Assembly: GCA_031291235.1 (NCBI GenBank)
Contig: JARLJL010000015.1
Span: 1 to 64,000 of the forward strand
DNA length: 64,000 nt
From: Sulfuriferula sp.
GTDB lineage: Bacteria > Pseudomonadota > Gammaproteobacteria > Burkholderiales > Sulfuriferulaceae
Direction: 5' to 3'
Below, piece after piece: positions 14,910 through 22,731 of the stretch. The translations under genes were made by a program, and so were the position numbers. The notes under the pieces were generated by a model. The model made no database searches. It saw only the letters and a program-made list of their open reading frames with translations, and was not told where the DNA came from. The first letter of the stretch is position 1; each line of letters opens with the position of its first letter.

Positions 14910-15094
14910 TACCGCACACCCCAAGCCTGTAACGCAGAGATGCCGCGCATGACTTGTACCGGTTTGACTTCCCGGCGTTGGATGCTGTTATTGAAACCGA
15001 TGCGGTTGTAGTCATCCATGGAGTGGACCATAGTCGTGTAGACCGCAACAGCTTGCGTTTCATTGTCAATCACGACGACGTGATCTGCTTTCAT
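14909..15094 (-). CDS. hypothetical protein
   Basis: A 61-residue protein starting MKADHVVVIDNETQAVA, with AGGAG six bases before the ATG at 15094. It is a small alpha/beta protein with a basic middle (SIQRREVKPVQVM). It is coupled through TAATG to the downstream membrane gene and lies nine bases after the stop of the upstream one. No family recognised. Confidence 0.65.
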   Translation of the reverse strand: MKADHVVVIDNETQAVAVYTTMVHSMDDYNRIGFNNSIQRREVKPVQVMRGISALQAWGVR

Positions 15095-15103
15095 GAACAA
15101 CTC

Positions 15104-15490
15104 CTAATGGGGAAACCCGCTGCATGTCTGGCTGTACATGAAGCTGAAATACCAGCGGGCATATTCACTGTACGTGGGGTTCATCATAATCAAACCCCAG
15201 TCCTCGGTTTCGTGGTACTGCTTGAAGATCCGACCGATCTGGACCTTCAGGTAATTCGGGTCGTTGCGACGTGTGAGTTTGCTGCTCTCGACGACATCGA
15301 AGAGCTTCTCCCACATGTTGTACAACGCCTTGGAGAGGTCTGGATCATCCAGTGCCCAGGCATCCACCCAGAGCTTCTCGCCTTCCGCGATGACCTGACT
15401 GCGGTCAATGACTTGGGCTTTGAATTCCTCTTCCAACTTCGTGAACAGCGTAATCGCGCGACTGAGTAGCGCAATGGATTTTCCTTGCAC
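15104..15490 (-). CDS. hypothetical protein
   Basis: A 128-residue, helix-rich protein initiated at GTG (15490) with AAGGAG upstream. The N-terminal half is a long amphipathic helix (SRAITLFTKLEEEFKAQV), the C-terminal part aromatic (MMNPTYSEYARWYFSFMY). Three bases separate it from the stop of the upstream membrane gene. No domain recognised. Confidence 0.7.
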   Translation of the reverse strand: MQGKSIALLSRAITLFTKLEEEFKAQVIDRSQVIAEGEKLWVDAWALDDPDLSKALYNMWEKLFDVVESSKLTRRNDPNYLKVQIGRIFKQYHETEDWGLIMMNPTYSEYARWYFSFMYSQTCSGFPH

Positions 15491-15493
15491 GTC

Positions 15494-15754
15494 TTACTCC
15501 TTCGAGTGGTGGATGTGATCTGCGTACCAAGCGGCTTGCTTGGGTGTTTCATAGCCGTGATCGTGACTATGCATCGTACATCCGTAAGTGACACATTCGC
15601 CGTTGTTATCCTCCATCTCTTGGATATCGGCGTACCTGCTACCATCGTAATCTTCAACCAAGTGAATGGCTGTACCGACTGCGACGGTAACGAGAATCGT
15701 GAGGGCGATGAATACCTTCGCCGGAAGCTTGGACTTCGAGTTAGCGGTTGTCAT
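15494..15754 (-). CDS. small membrane-anchored protein
   Basis: An 86-residue protein starting MTTANSKSKLPAKVF. One N-terminal membrane helix (FIALTILVTVAVGTAIHLV) is followed by an acidic, His-rich and Cys-containing outer part (MEDNNGECVTYGCTMHSHDH). The clustered His and Cys could bind metal. The start overlaps the end of the 55-residue gene upstream by 14 bases. A start six bases earlier (15760) is also possible. Confidence 0.65.
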   Translation of the reverse strand: MTTANSKSKLPAKVFIALTILVTVAVGTAIHLVEDYDGSRYADIQEMEDNNGECVTYGCTMHSHDHGYETPKQAAWYADHIHHSKE

Positions 15755-15908
15755 CGACATAACCTGCGCGGTGCGTTTGCAGATAGTGCCCGAGTTGATC
15801 GGCACCAACGATCGTCAGACCGCCAATTACAAACATCGCGACGATCAACACATTACGGATGATCTTCTTTTTCAGGTTACGCTTAGCCGGGGCTTTGTAG
15901 TTCGTCAT
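15741..15908 (-). CDS. small membrane-anchored protein (55 aa)
   Basis: A frame from ATG 15908 to TAA 15741, with AAAGGAC upstream. It has a basic N-terminus (NYKAPAKRNLKKKIIRN) and one membrane helix (VLIVAMFVIGGLTIVGA), then a short outer tail. It overlaps the start of the next gene, so the two single-span proteins are probably made together. The paired design recalls two-component envelope proteins, but no lipobox is present and no function is assigned. Confidence 0.6.
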   Translation of the reverse strand: MTNYKAPAKRNLKKKIIRNVLIVAMFVIGGLTIVGADQLGHYLQTHRAGYVDDNR

Positions 15909-15943
15909 TTTGAAAGTCCTTTATTCGAATTATGATTAAACGA

Positions 15944-15959
15944 GGTAGGACGCCCTACC
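15944..15959 (-). terminator. short terminator hairpin
   Basis: Perfect six-base stem GGTAGG/CCTACC with a four-base loop, followed on the minus strand by TCGTTTAATC. It lies between the genes ending at 15977 and starting at 15908. Confidence 0.6.
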
Positions 15960-15976
15960 CCGTGCATTAACAACGT

Positions 15977-16300
15977 TTAGAAATACTCGTGCGACTTCGA
16001 GCAGAGTATCCGACCCTCAGCGTACTCTTCTCCCGACATGTCGTAGAAATCACGCATGTCGGTTTCTCTCGTCCGCTCACCCTTCTCGTAGATAGCACGA
16101 ATCCGGGCATCCTGAATCAAACGCACCCGTCCACCGGTGTCAGCCACCAGTTGGGAGAATTCCCGTGCGTAGCGATCCGCATCCATCAAGCAAACTTCGA
16201 CAGACATCCCATTGCTGTAGATGCTGCTAGTCTTGTGGACTTCCATCGTGATCATGCGGCGGGAAACATCGCTCGGCACTTCACTCAGATACTTCGGCAT
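15977..16300 (-). CDS. hypothetical protein
   Basis: A 107-residue protein starting MPKYLSEVPSDVSRR, with AAAGGAA before the ATG. It is alpha/beta and charged, with a conserved-looking C-terminus (FYDMSGEEYAEGRILC). It is the last gene of the left arm before the structural cluster and is preceded by an AT-rich promoter-like element at 16357-16373. Function unknown. Confidence 0.7.
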   Translation of the reverse strand: MPKYLSEVPSDVSRRMITMEVHKTSSIYSNGMSVEVCLMDADRYAREFSQLVADTGGRVRLIQDARIRAIYEKGERTRETDMRDFYDMSGEEYAEGRILCSKSHEYF

Positions 16301-16340
16301 GATTAGATTCCTTTAGTTCGAATAAGTGGTGGAATAAATT

Positions 16341-16357
16341 GATAAGGGATTCTTATC
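16341..16357. repeat. short inverted repeat in a divergent gap
   Basis: GATAAG-GGATT-CTTATC, a perfect six-base palindrome with a five-base centre. It sits next to the promoter-like element at 16357-16373 in the largest gap of the window (16301-16519). It could be an operator or a small hairpin. Confidence 0.35.
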
Positions 16358-16373
16358 ACGGGAGTTATATATG
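16357..16373 (-). promoter_or_regulatory. putative AT-rich promoter (ATATMACTNNCG class)
   Basis: Minus strand CATATATAACTCCCGTG, 57 bases before the start at 16300 and 14/17 identical to the element at 12305. Read on the plus strand it would supply the ribosome site and ATG of a possible small gene at 16371. Confidence 0.4.
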
Positions 16374-16484
16374 TTTGACTTATTCTACAATCGGGAATTC
16401 TGCACCACCACAGCCATCATCTACATCATCAACACATTCCCTAAAAAGTCACTTATTGTAAGGTTTCTCAAATCGACAGCATAA
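16371..16484 (+). CDS. possible small plus-strand gene (37 aa)
   Basis: In a minus-strand region this plus frame begins MFDLFYNREFCTTTAII and ends SLIVRFLKSTA. GGGAG lies seven bases before the ATG, and the frame ends two bases before the hairpin at 16486-16509, which would then be its terminator. The 219-base gap is otherwise unexplained. No homology is recognised and the promoter-like word overlaps the start, so it may be non-coding. Confidence 0.35.
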   Translation: MFDLFYNREFCTTTAIIYIINTFPKKSLIVRFLKSTA

Positions 16485-16485
16485 G

Positions 16486-16509
16486 GCGAGAGGGCAATTG
16501 CCCTCTCGC
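16486..16509. terminator. perfect palindromic terminator
   Basis: GCGAGAGGGCAA and its complement form a 12-base perfect palindrome. On the minus strand it is followed by CTTATGCTGTCG, the same word as after the hairpin at 345-365. Confidence 0.75.
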
Positions 16510-16519
16510 TACTTATTCG

Positions 16520-16972
16520 TTACGCTTCCCAGTTCAGCTGTACATCCACGGTGCCGTCCAGATAGACGAGCGAGCCAGATGCCTGAAGGGTGTTGGTGGT
16601 GGTACCCGGCAAACTACCCGGTGCGACCGGTGCTGCGCTGAACGAGATCTCGGCTTTGATGAAGCCGAAATAGGTTGCCACGGCTCCCAGAACGTCCGCA
16701 GTGTCGTTGGGAATCGGAACAGGACCTGCGGGACTAGCCGCTTCAGCGGACAGGCTCAGACGCCCATACGTGAAGGTTTGGGAGCCGGTGAAACCTTGTC
16801 CTGTTACACCATCCAGTTCCACAGACGTGTTGGTGACCGAGTCACCGTCGATGGTAGCGGGTTGCAGGCTCTTGAACGTGACCTGATCCGGGTTACTCGG
16901 GCCAGATGCATTGGCTGCGTCCACCAGATCCAATAGGTTCTGGAGAGCAGATTTAGACGGATCGATTTGCAT
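16520..16972 (-). CDS. virion appendage family protein, N-domain only
   Basis: A 150-residue member of the large paralogous family of this cluster. The family N-domain has a helix with A-N-A, then T-V-x-[VL]-x-x-V-x-x-x-x-[FY]-[TG]-G-S-x-x-[FY]-x-Y-x-R, then the segment leading to LGFIKAEI-like. Here it reads GQGFTGSQTFTYGR. It starts MQIDPSKSALQNLLDLV; the longer frame from 16999 was rejected because that ATG lies inside a TTTTATG promoter-like word and AGAGAA precedes 16972. Its closest relative is the next gene (IDPTKSAI start). A role in the virion surface or fibre is inferred from the cluster. Confidence 0.7.
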   Translation of the reverse strand: MQIDPSKSALQNLLDLVDAANASGPSNPDQVTFKSLQPATIDGDSVTNTSVELDGVTGQGFTGSQTFTYGRLSLSAEAASPAGPVPIPNDTADVLGAVATYFGFIKAEISFSAAPVAPGSLPGTTTNTLQASGSLVYLDGTVDVQLNWEA

Positions 16973-16995
16973 AAATTCTCTTGTAGAGAGGAGGG

Positions 16996-17004
16996 ACATA
17001 AAAT
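16996..17004 (-). promoter_or_regulatory. putative TATG-type promoter
   Basis: Minus strand ATTTTATGT with TATG 25 bases before the start at 16972; a second TTTTATG stands 13 bases further upstream, right after the hairpin. Confidence 0.45.
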
Positions 17005-17016
17005 GGCGGCATAAAA

Positions 17017-17038
17017 CAGCCGAGGTTTCCCCCGGCTG
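17017..17038 (-). terminator. terminator hairpin
   Basis: CAGCCG paired with CGGCTG, followed on the minus strand by TTTTATGCCGCC. It separates the two shortest members of the appendage family. Confidence 0.75.
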
Positions 17039-17057
17039 CTTACACCTAAGTCGAAGC

Positions 17058-17600
17058 TTAGCTTGCTGCGTCGAAGCCCGACAGAGCCGTTACCGGCGTT
17101 GCCGTGGCCAGGTCAACCTGCGGTTCGTTCCACGTGAACGTGATGGCTTGCGTGGAACCGTCGATGTACAGCAGCGATGCAGCCTGCGTCACCAGGTTCA
17201 ACGTAGCCGGGCTGTTGTTGATCGCGCCCGACAGCGGCGTACCCGGAGCAGCCGGATCTTCCAGGTGGAGTTCCGATGCCACGAGGCCGAGTTGCGTGGC
17301 CAGCGCGGTCACGATCGACGCTGCGGTCGCGCCGACGGTTTCGGTGATGCTGTCGACCGGGTTCAGAACGGAGTCGTTCAGGCCGCGACGTGCGTACGTG
17401 TAGGTCTGCGAGCCGGTGTAACCCTGAGCAGCGACAGCCGTCAGCGTCAGCGACGTGTTGCGACCTTGACCGTCAGCGGTCTGAGCGGTCGGGGTGCCAG
17501 CCGTTACTTGTGCCGGCGTGATGGCGACGGAAGCATTCGCTGCCGAGACCAGTGCCAGTACGTTCAGGATGGCTGACTTGGTTGGGTCAATTTTTGCCAT
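17058..17600 (-). CDS. virion appendage family protein, N-domain only
   Basis: A 180-residue paralogue of the preceding gene, starting MAKIDPTKSAILNVLALV. It has the family core AQGYTGSQTYTYARR, then the helix for T-L-G-L-V-A-S-E-L, and ends VTALSGFDAAS, a tail also seen before the LamG parts of the large members (VTTLPGFASA, TALPGFNDAS). An in-frame TTG at 17618 lacks support; GAGG lies 12 bases before the ATG at 17600. Expected in the virion. Confidence 0.7.
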   Translation of the reverse strand: MAKIDPTKSAILNVLALVSAANASVAITPAQVTAGTPTAQTADGQGRNTSLTLTAVAAQGYTGSQTYTYARRGLNDSVLNPVDSITETVGATAASIVTALATQLGLVASELHLEDPAAPGTPLSGAINNSPATLNLVTQAASLLYIDGSTQAITFTWNEPQVDLATATPVTALSGFDAAS

Positions 17601-17704
17601 GGTGAGAAAATTCCTCAAAGAGAAGAGAAGTACAGCCCCGTACCAGCCATATTCACAGCAGAGTACGCATAGGATGAATTACTTTTTTACAGGAAATGCG
17701 GGGA

Positions 17705-19873
17705 TTAATCCGCAACAAACGGTGCTGCCGGCGGGGTGAAGGCCGCCGTATAGCGCGCCGATGCCGAGTAACGGAACTCATCGATGTAACCAGGCAGGCA
17801 ACCACCGCCAAGTCCGTTACTACCGATGTTCAACGGGAGAGCATTATTCCCCCAAGTCCCAGTGGATGCGGCGGTAGCCGATGCAATCAGCGAACCATTC
17901 ACAAACAGTCTAAGCGTATTGCCTTGCTTTGTGACTGCGATGTGTTGCCACGTGTTGAGTGTGAGCAGTGATGATACCGCGATATTGCCAAGCGGTTGCG
18001 AAGCATCGTCCAGACCAAACTGGAAGTTACTTGCATTGACCAGCATCGCGGTGGTTGCGCTGCCGCCCGTGTTCCGATTCGCGAAGAATGCCGTGGTCGG
18101 ATATGAGGTGAGGTAGGCAAACATCTCCACCGTGAAGTCTCCCGGTGTTGCCATCGGAGGCGTATTCGCAACAGCCAGGTTAGCTGTCGTGTTCGGGAAG
18201 AAAGACGATCCGCCGAACTTCGACTGCGCGGTCGAGATGCTACCATTACCGGACATGGTCACTGAGTGACCCTTCACTTCTGTCGTGGTCGTGGCTCCGT
18301 TGGTGCCGTCAAAATGCAACAACGCAACCGTACCCGTCAACGACAGCGTGACCGACGAACCCGGCAGATAGGTCAAGTTCCCCGGCGCAACCGTCAAGGT
18401 GATTGAAGACGCGCCTGCTGAAACTGGACCATCGACTACGTCTGTCGGCAACAGATTCACACCAGCCACAGCCGCGATGTTGTTGACCAACGCTCGGATT
18501 GTAGTAGCAGTACCCACACCCATCAACAACGACGTACTTGCGAACGCCGACGCCAGTGTCACCTGAGCAAAGTCAAGTGTGTACGCTTTTGACTGCGGGG
18601 TGAAGTTTGCGGTATATCGAGCCAGCCCGTTACTGATACGGACTTCGTCGATGTAGCCAGGGAACGCAGTAGCGCCCGCATAGTTGTTACCAATCGTGAG
18701 ATTGGAACCAACCACCGTACCCCACGTTGCCGTCATCGCCAACGTACCAACCGATTGACCGTTGATGTACGCCGTCAAGGTGCTACCCTGCTTCACAAAC
18801 GCCACATGGAACCACTGGTTTGCGCCAGGAATTGCAGTCGACGGACCAATCGCCACACTGTTGGCGTTTGTACCATCCACCTTTACCATCAACTGCCGTG
18901 CGTTGAATTCAAACCACGCACGATTTGTGAGAGTCGCATTCAGCGACTTGTCGATGAACATCATGTCGCCAGTCACCGACGTCATGTAGCACCAACCCTC
19001 AACCGTAAAGTCACCGGTCAACCGCAGTCTTACATTGTCCGGCACACTTGCCGAACCACCGGAGTTAAAAGTCACCGATGTTCCACCAAACTTCGATTGG
19101 GTAGACGACAGCGGTGCTGCTGTCAATGTGATCAGATTGAGTCCGGTTGCATCGACTGTTGTCGTCTGTGCGTTAGCGCCGTCAAAGTGGGCCAGCAGTA
19201 CGGTCGGGCTGGACGTCGGACCATTACCCGATGCATCATTGAAACCAGGCAAAGCGGTGGCCGGAGTGACAGTAGCCAAGCTCTGCACAATCCCGACTGC
19301 CACGCTCGATCCCGGCTGGAACAACCAGCTAGTCGAAGCAGCCACCAATGCAATCGTAGTCGCACCCGCCAACACCGTCCCGTTCACCACATCTGTCTGT
19401 GTCAGGTTGATGTTGTACTTGGTGTTGATGGTCGGCAACATCGCCCAAACCGTCGTATTGCTGGCAATGGTGCCCAGCGAAATACTCGCACTGATCGCAG
19501 AACCCAGCGTGCGACGGTTGTAGTACAGGTTAATATTCCCCCCATACCCACTGGCAGGTAAAGCCGCCAAATTGATCTTCGTGTTACAGTTCTTCTGGGT
19601 GTTATCTACAGCCGGAACACCCAGCGTACTATTTGATGCGGACCACTTTCCCGTGAAGGTGGTGTTGTTGTTAATCAGTGCGTACAGCGCCAAATCACCC
19701 GTAACGGAAAGATTCAGCGCCGGGGGCGTTTGTTCGAATGCATAGCCAGCGATTTGCCGGACCGTCCCAGCAGGCGACACCGTCTCGAAAGCGTAACCCG
19801 TGATCTGACGTAGGGTCGCGCCTGCATCCGAGACGAATGCTGTCGCTGAGACTTTGCGAAAGGAAGTTGTCAT
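17705..19873 (-). CDS. virion appendage protein with N-domain, two LamG domains and a half N-domain
   Basis: A 722-residue mosaic. Residues 5-50 carry a 17-residue repeat (RKVSATAF, RQITGYAF, RQIAGYAF). An appendage N-domain follows (about 55-215, SGYGGNINLYYNRR). LamG 1 runs about 225-430 (ALLxHFDGAN-type start, GDFTVEGWCYMTS, GYIDEVRISNGLARYTANFT). A partial N-domain lacking its first half (about 435-515, LLPTDVVDGPVSAG) precedes LamG 2 (about 520-718, GDFTVEMFAYLTS, GYIDEFRYSASARYTAAFT). LamG/concanavalin folds bind glycans or act as trimer spacers in fibres. GAGGC precedes the ATG. Receptor binding is inferred. Confidence 0.75.
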   Translation of the reverse strand: MTTSFRKVSATAFVSDAGATLRQITGYAFETVSPAGTVRQIAGYAFEQTPPALNLSVTGDLALYALINNNTTFTGKWSASNSTLGVPAVDNTQKNCNTKINLAALPASGYGGNINLYYNRRTLGSAISASISLGTIASNTTVWAMLPTINTKYNINLTQTDVVNGTVLAGATTIALVAASTSWLFQPGSSVAVGIVQSLATVTPATALPGFNDASGNGPTSSPTVLLAHFDGANAQTTTVDATGLNLITLTAAPLSSTQSKFGGTSVTFNSGGSASVPDNVRLRLTGDFTVEGWCYMTSVTGDMMFIDKSLNATLTNRAWFEFNARQLMVKVDGTNANSVAIGPSTAIPGANQWFHVAFVKQGSTLTAYINGQSVGTLAMTATWGTVVGSNLTIGNNYAGATAFPGYIDEVRISNGLARYTANFTPQSKAYTLDFAQVTLASAFASTSLLMGVGTATTIRALVNNIAAVAGVNLLPTDVVDGPVSAGASSITLTVAPGNLTYLPGSSVTLSLTGTVALLHFDGTNGATTTTEVKGHSVTMSGNGSISTAQSKFGGSSFFPNTTANLAVANTPPMATPGDFTVEMFAYLTSYPTTAFFANRNTGGSATTAMLVNASNFQFGLDDASQPLGNIAVSSLLTLNTWQHIAVTKQGNTLRLFVNGSLIASATAASTGTWGNNALPLNIGSNGLGGGCLPGYIDEFRYSASARYTAAFTPPAAPFVAD

Positions 19874-19884
19874 TACTGCCTCGC

Positions 19885-20970
19885 TTACGTAGCGGATGCG
19901 ACAATCGATGCGTTCAGCGCGGCAATCTTGGCAGCATTCCAGCTACTTCCATCTGGTGCAGTAGGCAAGAACCCCATCACCTTACCGTAGACAAACGAAG
20001 ATGCCGGAAGCGGGACCGGATTGAGCGTCAGCACATTCGGCGGCTGCGCCTGATCCGAAAGCGTGGAGCGGATCGTGGTACCCGTGGCCGGATTCTTCGA
20101 ACCCGCTGCAATCATCAGCACCCCCTGAATCACTGCGCCTGCATCCGCTGTGGTCTGAAAAGTCGCCGCGAGCGGCGTACCATCGACGGCTGTGGTCACA
20201 TTTGGTGTCGAAGGAGTCGTAGTGTTGATCGCCGTGTTCAGAGCCGATGAAATCGACCCGGTACTCGGCGTCCAACCATTACCCGTCGCGTTTGCGATCG
20301 TAATCGGCTTGGAGGTAATCGGACCCAGTCGACCCGTTGCACCCGCGCCAATTACATCGTCCATCCCGTAGATGTCTTTGTAATTGAATCCAGACGTCGC
20401 ACTCTGCCCGCTGATTGCGTACGTGTTACAGAACGACAACTGGTCAGTCCCGGCATACGTAGTGGTTGCCAAAGCAGCAGCATTGACCACCATGTTCCCA
20501 TCCACCCAGACTGTTCGAGCGTTGGTCGTGCGGTCAAGCATGACCTCGACGTAATACATCTGACCCAGCACCCAGGTGAAGTCAGCGTAAGCCACCAACG
20601 GAGTGAGCGTCGCGCCTTGGTAGTAACCCAAGATCCCTGTCGCCGACGGTACCGGAGGCAGGCTGGAAGAAATCTTGAAATGGAAACCCACGTAACTGCG
20701 CTGTTGAGACGATGTCCAGATCGCACTGGCCGGAAGCCGCCACGTTCCCATGGCCAGCACATACGCCGAGCCAATGAACTGGGAAGCAGCTGCACTTTGC
20801 AACCAGATGCCGTCCGAGTCGCTATACGTACCGCCGCCGCCATACGGCTGCTGACCATTTGCGCTGAAGGCGAACGGATAGTCCGCCGCGTAAGTCGGCA
20901 TGTTCCCGCCAGTCGTATTGATGAGCACCGGGATGTGGTCGAACGCGTACATCATGTTTGGTTTAGCCAT
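19885..20970 (-). CDS. virion appendage protein, lectin-like B module
   Basis: A 361-residue protein of a four-member set (with 20982, 24070 and 25124). It has a beta-sandwich-like first part (VGFHFKISSSLP, MYYVEVMLDRTTNARTVWVDG), a hinge with IYGMDDVIGAGATGRLGPI, and a C-terminal beta domain ending DGSSWNAAKIAALNASI. The W-[IV]-G-F-[RH] and Y-[VI]-E-V-[FM]-[IL]-D pattern resembles LamG/concanavalin-like lectin folds. All four end with DG-x-x-W-x-x-[AS]. Eleven bases separate it from the next gene. Fibre or receptor-binding role inferred. Confidence 0.7.
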   Translation of the reverse strand: MAKPNMMYAFDHIPVLINTTGGNMPTYAADYPFAFSANGQQPYGGGGTYSDSDGIWLQSAAASQFIGSAYVLAMGTWRLPASAIWTSSQQRSYVGFHFKISSSLPPVPSATGILGYYQGATLTPLVAYADFTWVLGQMYYVEVMLDRTTNARTVWVDGNMVVNAAALATTTYAGTDQLSFCNTYAISGQSATSGFNYKDIYGMDDVIGAGATGRLGPITSKPITIANATGNGWTPSTGSISSALNTAINTTTPSTPNVTTAVDGTPLAATFQTTADAGAVIQGVLMIAAGSKNPATGTTIRSTLSDQAQPPNVLTLNPVPLPASSFVYGKVMGFLPTAPDGSSWNAAKIAALNASIVASAT

Positions 20971-20981
20971 GTTTTACTCTC

Positions 20982-22658
20982 TTAGCCGTTCGGTGTAAGC
21001 ACCAACTGATTGGAAGCAACTTTGGCAGCTGTCCATGCTGCACCGTCTGCCGCTACTGAAGATAATGCGATTCGGCGACCGTACTGGGCCGTTGTGTCCG
21101 GGAAAGAGTACGTCGGCAGGTTCAGCGTGTTCGTGCCGTCCGTCAACTTCCCAGCCACCTGTGCAGTTTGTGTGCACTGAGACGCCATGCGGAAATCCAC
21201 CGCCAGAATCTTCCTACCGACTGAAGCCGGAGCTAAACTGAGGCCCAATGTCAGCGGATCGTTCGACGGCGCATTCGCGATGTTCGGCGTCATGATCGGC
21301 GGAGACAACAAGGGTGCTGAAACCACAGCCAGTGAAGTCACGCCAGAATCAATCAGTGAACTACCTGAGAGGCTGTCGAAGTGCAACAACGAAACAGTGT
21401 TCGCATCCGGTGTAAACGCCGCAGCGGGCGGTGTAAACGGAGCCGAGTAGCGGGCGATGTTACTGATCCGGAACTCATCCATGAACCCATTCAACAGATC
21501 GGTGTTGTTATTCCACGTACCGATCTGAAGCGCACTCGCCACGTTCCCAAACGTCCCGGTGCTCGTCGCACTGCCTGCGGCTGCACCATTAACCCAGAGT
21601 GAGATGGTGCTGCCTTGCTTGGTCAACGCGATATGCTGCCACGTGTTCGCGACCAACTTACTCGGTGTGTTAATCACGAGCACATTGGACGGATCAAGCG
21701 ACACGCTGATCGATCCAGCATTGTTGAAGATGTATGCGTTGGTACCCTTGTTGACGTACATGACCGACGTGCTGATCGACGGGTTGTAATGGAAGAACTC
21801 AATCGTGAAGTCTCCCGTCAACCGCAGGTTCGACGCATCCGGCATCGTCGCACAAGAACCGGCTGTCGCTCCCAAGACAAACGAGCTTGCACCAAACTTG
21901 ACTTGAGTAGTCGAGAGTGCAGCTGAGCCAACCAGCGATACCAACCCTGTAGGTGCCGTGTAGTTCGGGGCCGTAACTGATGCATTGGTCTGTGGTTGGC
22001 TTCTGATTGCCCCAAGACGACCCGGTGTGAGCACGGCATCGACGTCGACGAAATAGAAGTCGCGCATCAAACGCGTCGCGCCAGCAGTTGCACCCGGACT
22101 ATTCATCGCACCCCAGAAGAAGAATCCGCCCCCGCCTGCGACTACTGAAGCTGCGAGGATCGAACCATTCTTGACATTGGTACCGTTGATCCAAACCTGA
22201 TAGACCAGATTCACACGATCAATGAACACCTCAACGTAATACTCCGTGTTCGCAACATTGGCACCCGCTGCTGTCATGTCGCTTTCGAGCAGGAATGTGG
22301 TGATGTTACCTTGGGAGAGCGAGTCCGACATCCTGAAGAGCGCGCAGGTACCCAGATTCTGCGTCGTGAACTTGGTGCGAAAACCAATCCAGTACTTGGT
22401 GGTCGCGCTACTCCAATCCTGCACATCGCTTGCCTTCACCAGAAGAGCCGGATTCCAAGCCGACGAACTCACCAGCTGCACAAAACCGTCTGTGCCGATG
22501 TTACCTGTACCGCCTGTGTTCTTGTACAACATTCCCGGTAAACCGCTGTACTGGTTGTACGTCCCGTTCGATGAATACGAGGGAAGCGTCGAACCTGCGG
22601 AAATATCCGTGGTCGATTGCGGAGCTTGGTCGTAAGTCCACGCATCATGAATAGGCAT
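20982..22658 (-). CDS. virion appendage protein, B module with an inserted LamG domain
   Basis: A 558-residue protein starting MPIHDAWTYDQAP at 22658, with AGAGG seven bases upstream; an in-frame extension to 22850 crosses the terminator and was rejected. Residues about 1-215 match the first half of the B module (YWIGFRTKFT, YYVEVFIDRVNLVYQVWING). A LamG domain is inserted at about 225-410 (GDFTIEFFHYNPS, GFMDEFRISNIARYSAPFT), then the B module resumes (NDPLTLGLSL to DGAAWTAAKVASNQL). Domain insertion between two halves of a paralogue's fold is clear by comparison with 24070. Probably a fibre or receptor-binding protein. Confidence 0.75.
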   Translation of the reverse strand: MPIHDAWTYDQAPQSTTDISAGSTLPSYSSNGTYNQYSGLPGMLYKNTGGTGNIGTDGFVQLVSSSAWNPALLVKASDVQDWSSATTKYWIGFRTKFTTQNLGTCALFRMSDSLSQGNITTFLLESDMTAAGANVANTEYYVEVFIDRVNLVYQVWINGTNVKNGSILAASVVAGGGGFFFWGAMNSPGATAGATRLMRDFYFVDVDAVLTPGRLGAIRSQPQTNASVTAPNYTAPTGLVSLVGSAALSTTQVKFGASSFVLGATAGSCATMPDASNLRLTGDFTIEFFHYNPSISTSVMYVNKGTNAYIFNNAGSISVSLDPSNVLVINTPSKLVANTWQHIALTKQGSTISLWVNGAAAGSATSTGTFGNVASALQIGTWNNNTDLLNGFMDEFRISNIARYSAPFTPPAAAFTPDANTVSLLHFDSLSGSSLIDSGVTSLAVVSAPLLSPPIMTPNIANAPSNDPLTLGLSLAPASVGRKILAVDFRMASQCTQTAQVAGKLTDGTNTLNLPTYSFPDTTAQYGRRIALSSVAADGAAWTAAKVASNQLVLTPNG

Positions 22659-22693
22659 AATGACCTCTAATGTTGCCGTCCGAGTGAATACCA

Positions 22694-22717
22694 AACAACC
22701 TTCGTGAGAAGGCTGTT
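22694..22717 (-). terminator. terminator hairpin
   Basis: AACAGCCTTC-TCAC-GAAGGTTGTT on the minus strand, followed by TGGTATTC. It has the same C-GTGA-G loop, read on the plus strand, as the hairpin at 26228. Confidence 0.65.
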
Positions 22718-22731
22718 CAGAATGCACTCCG

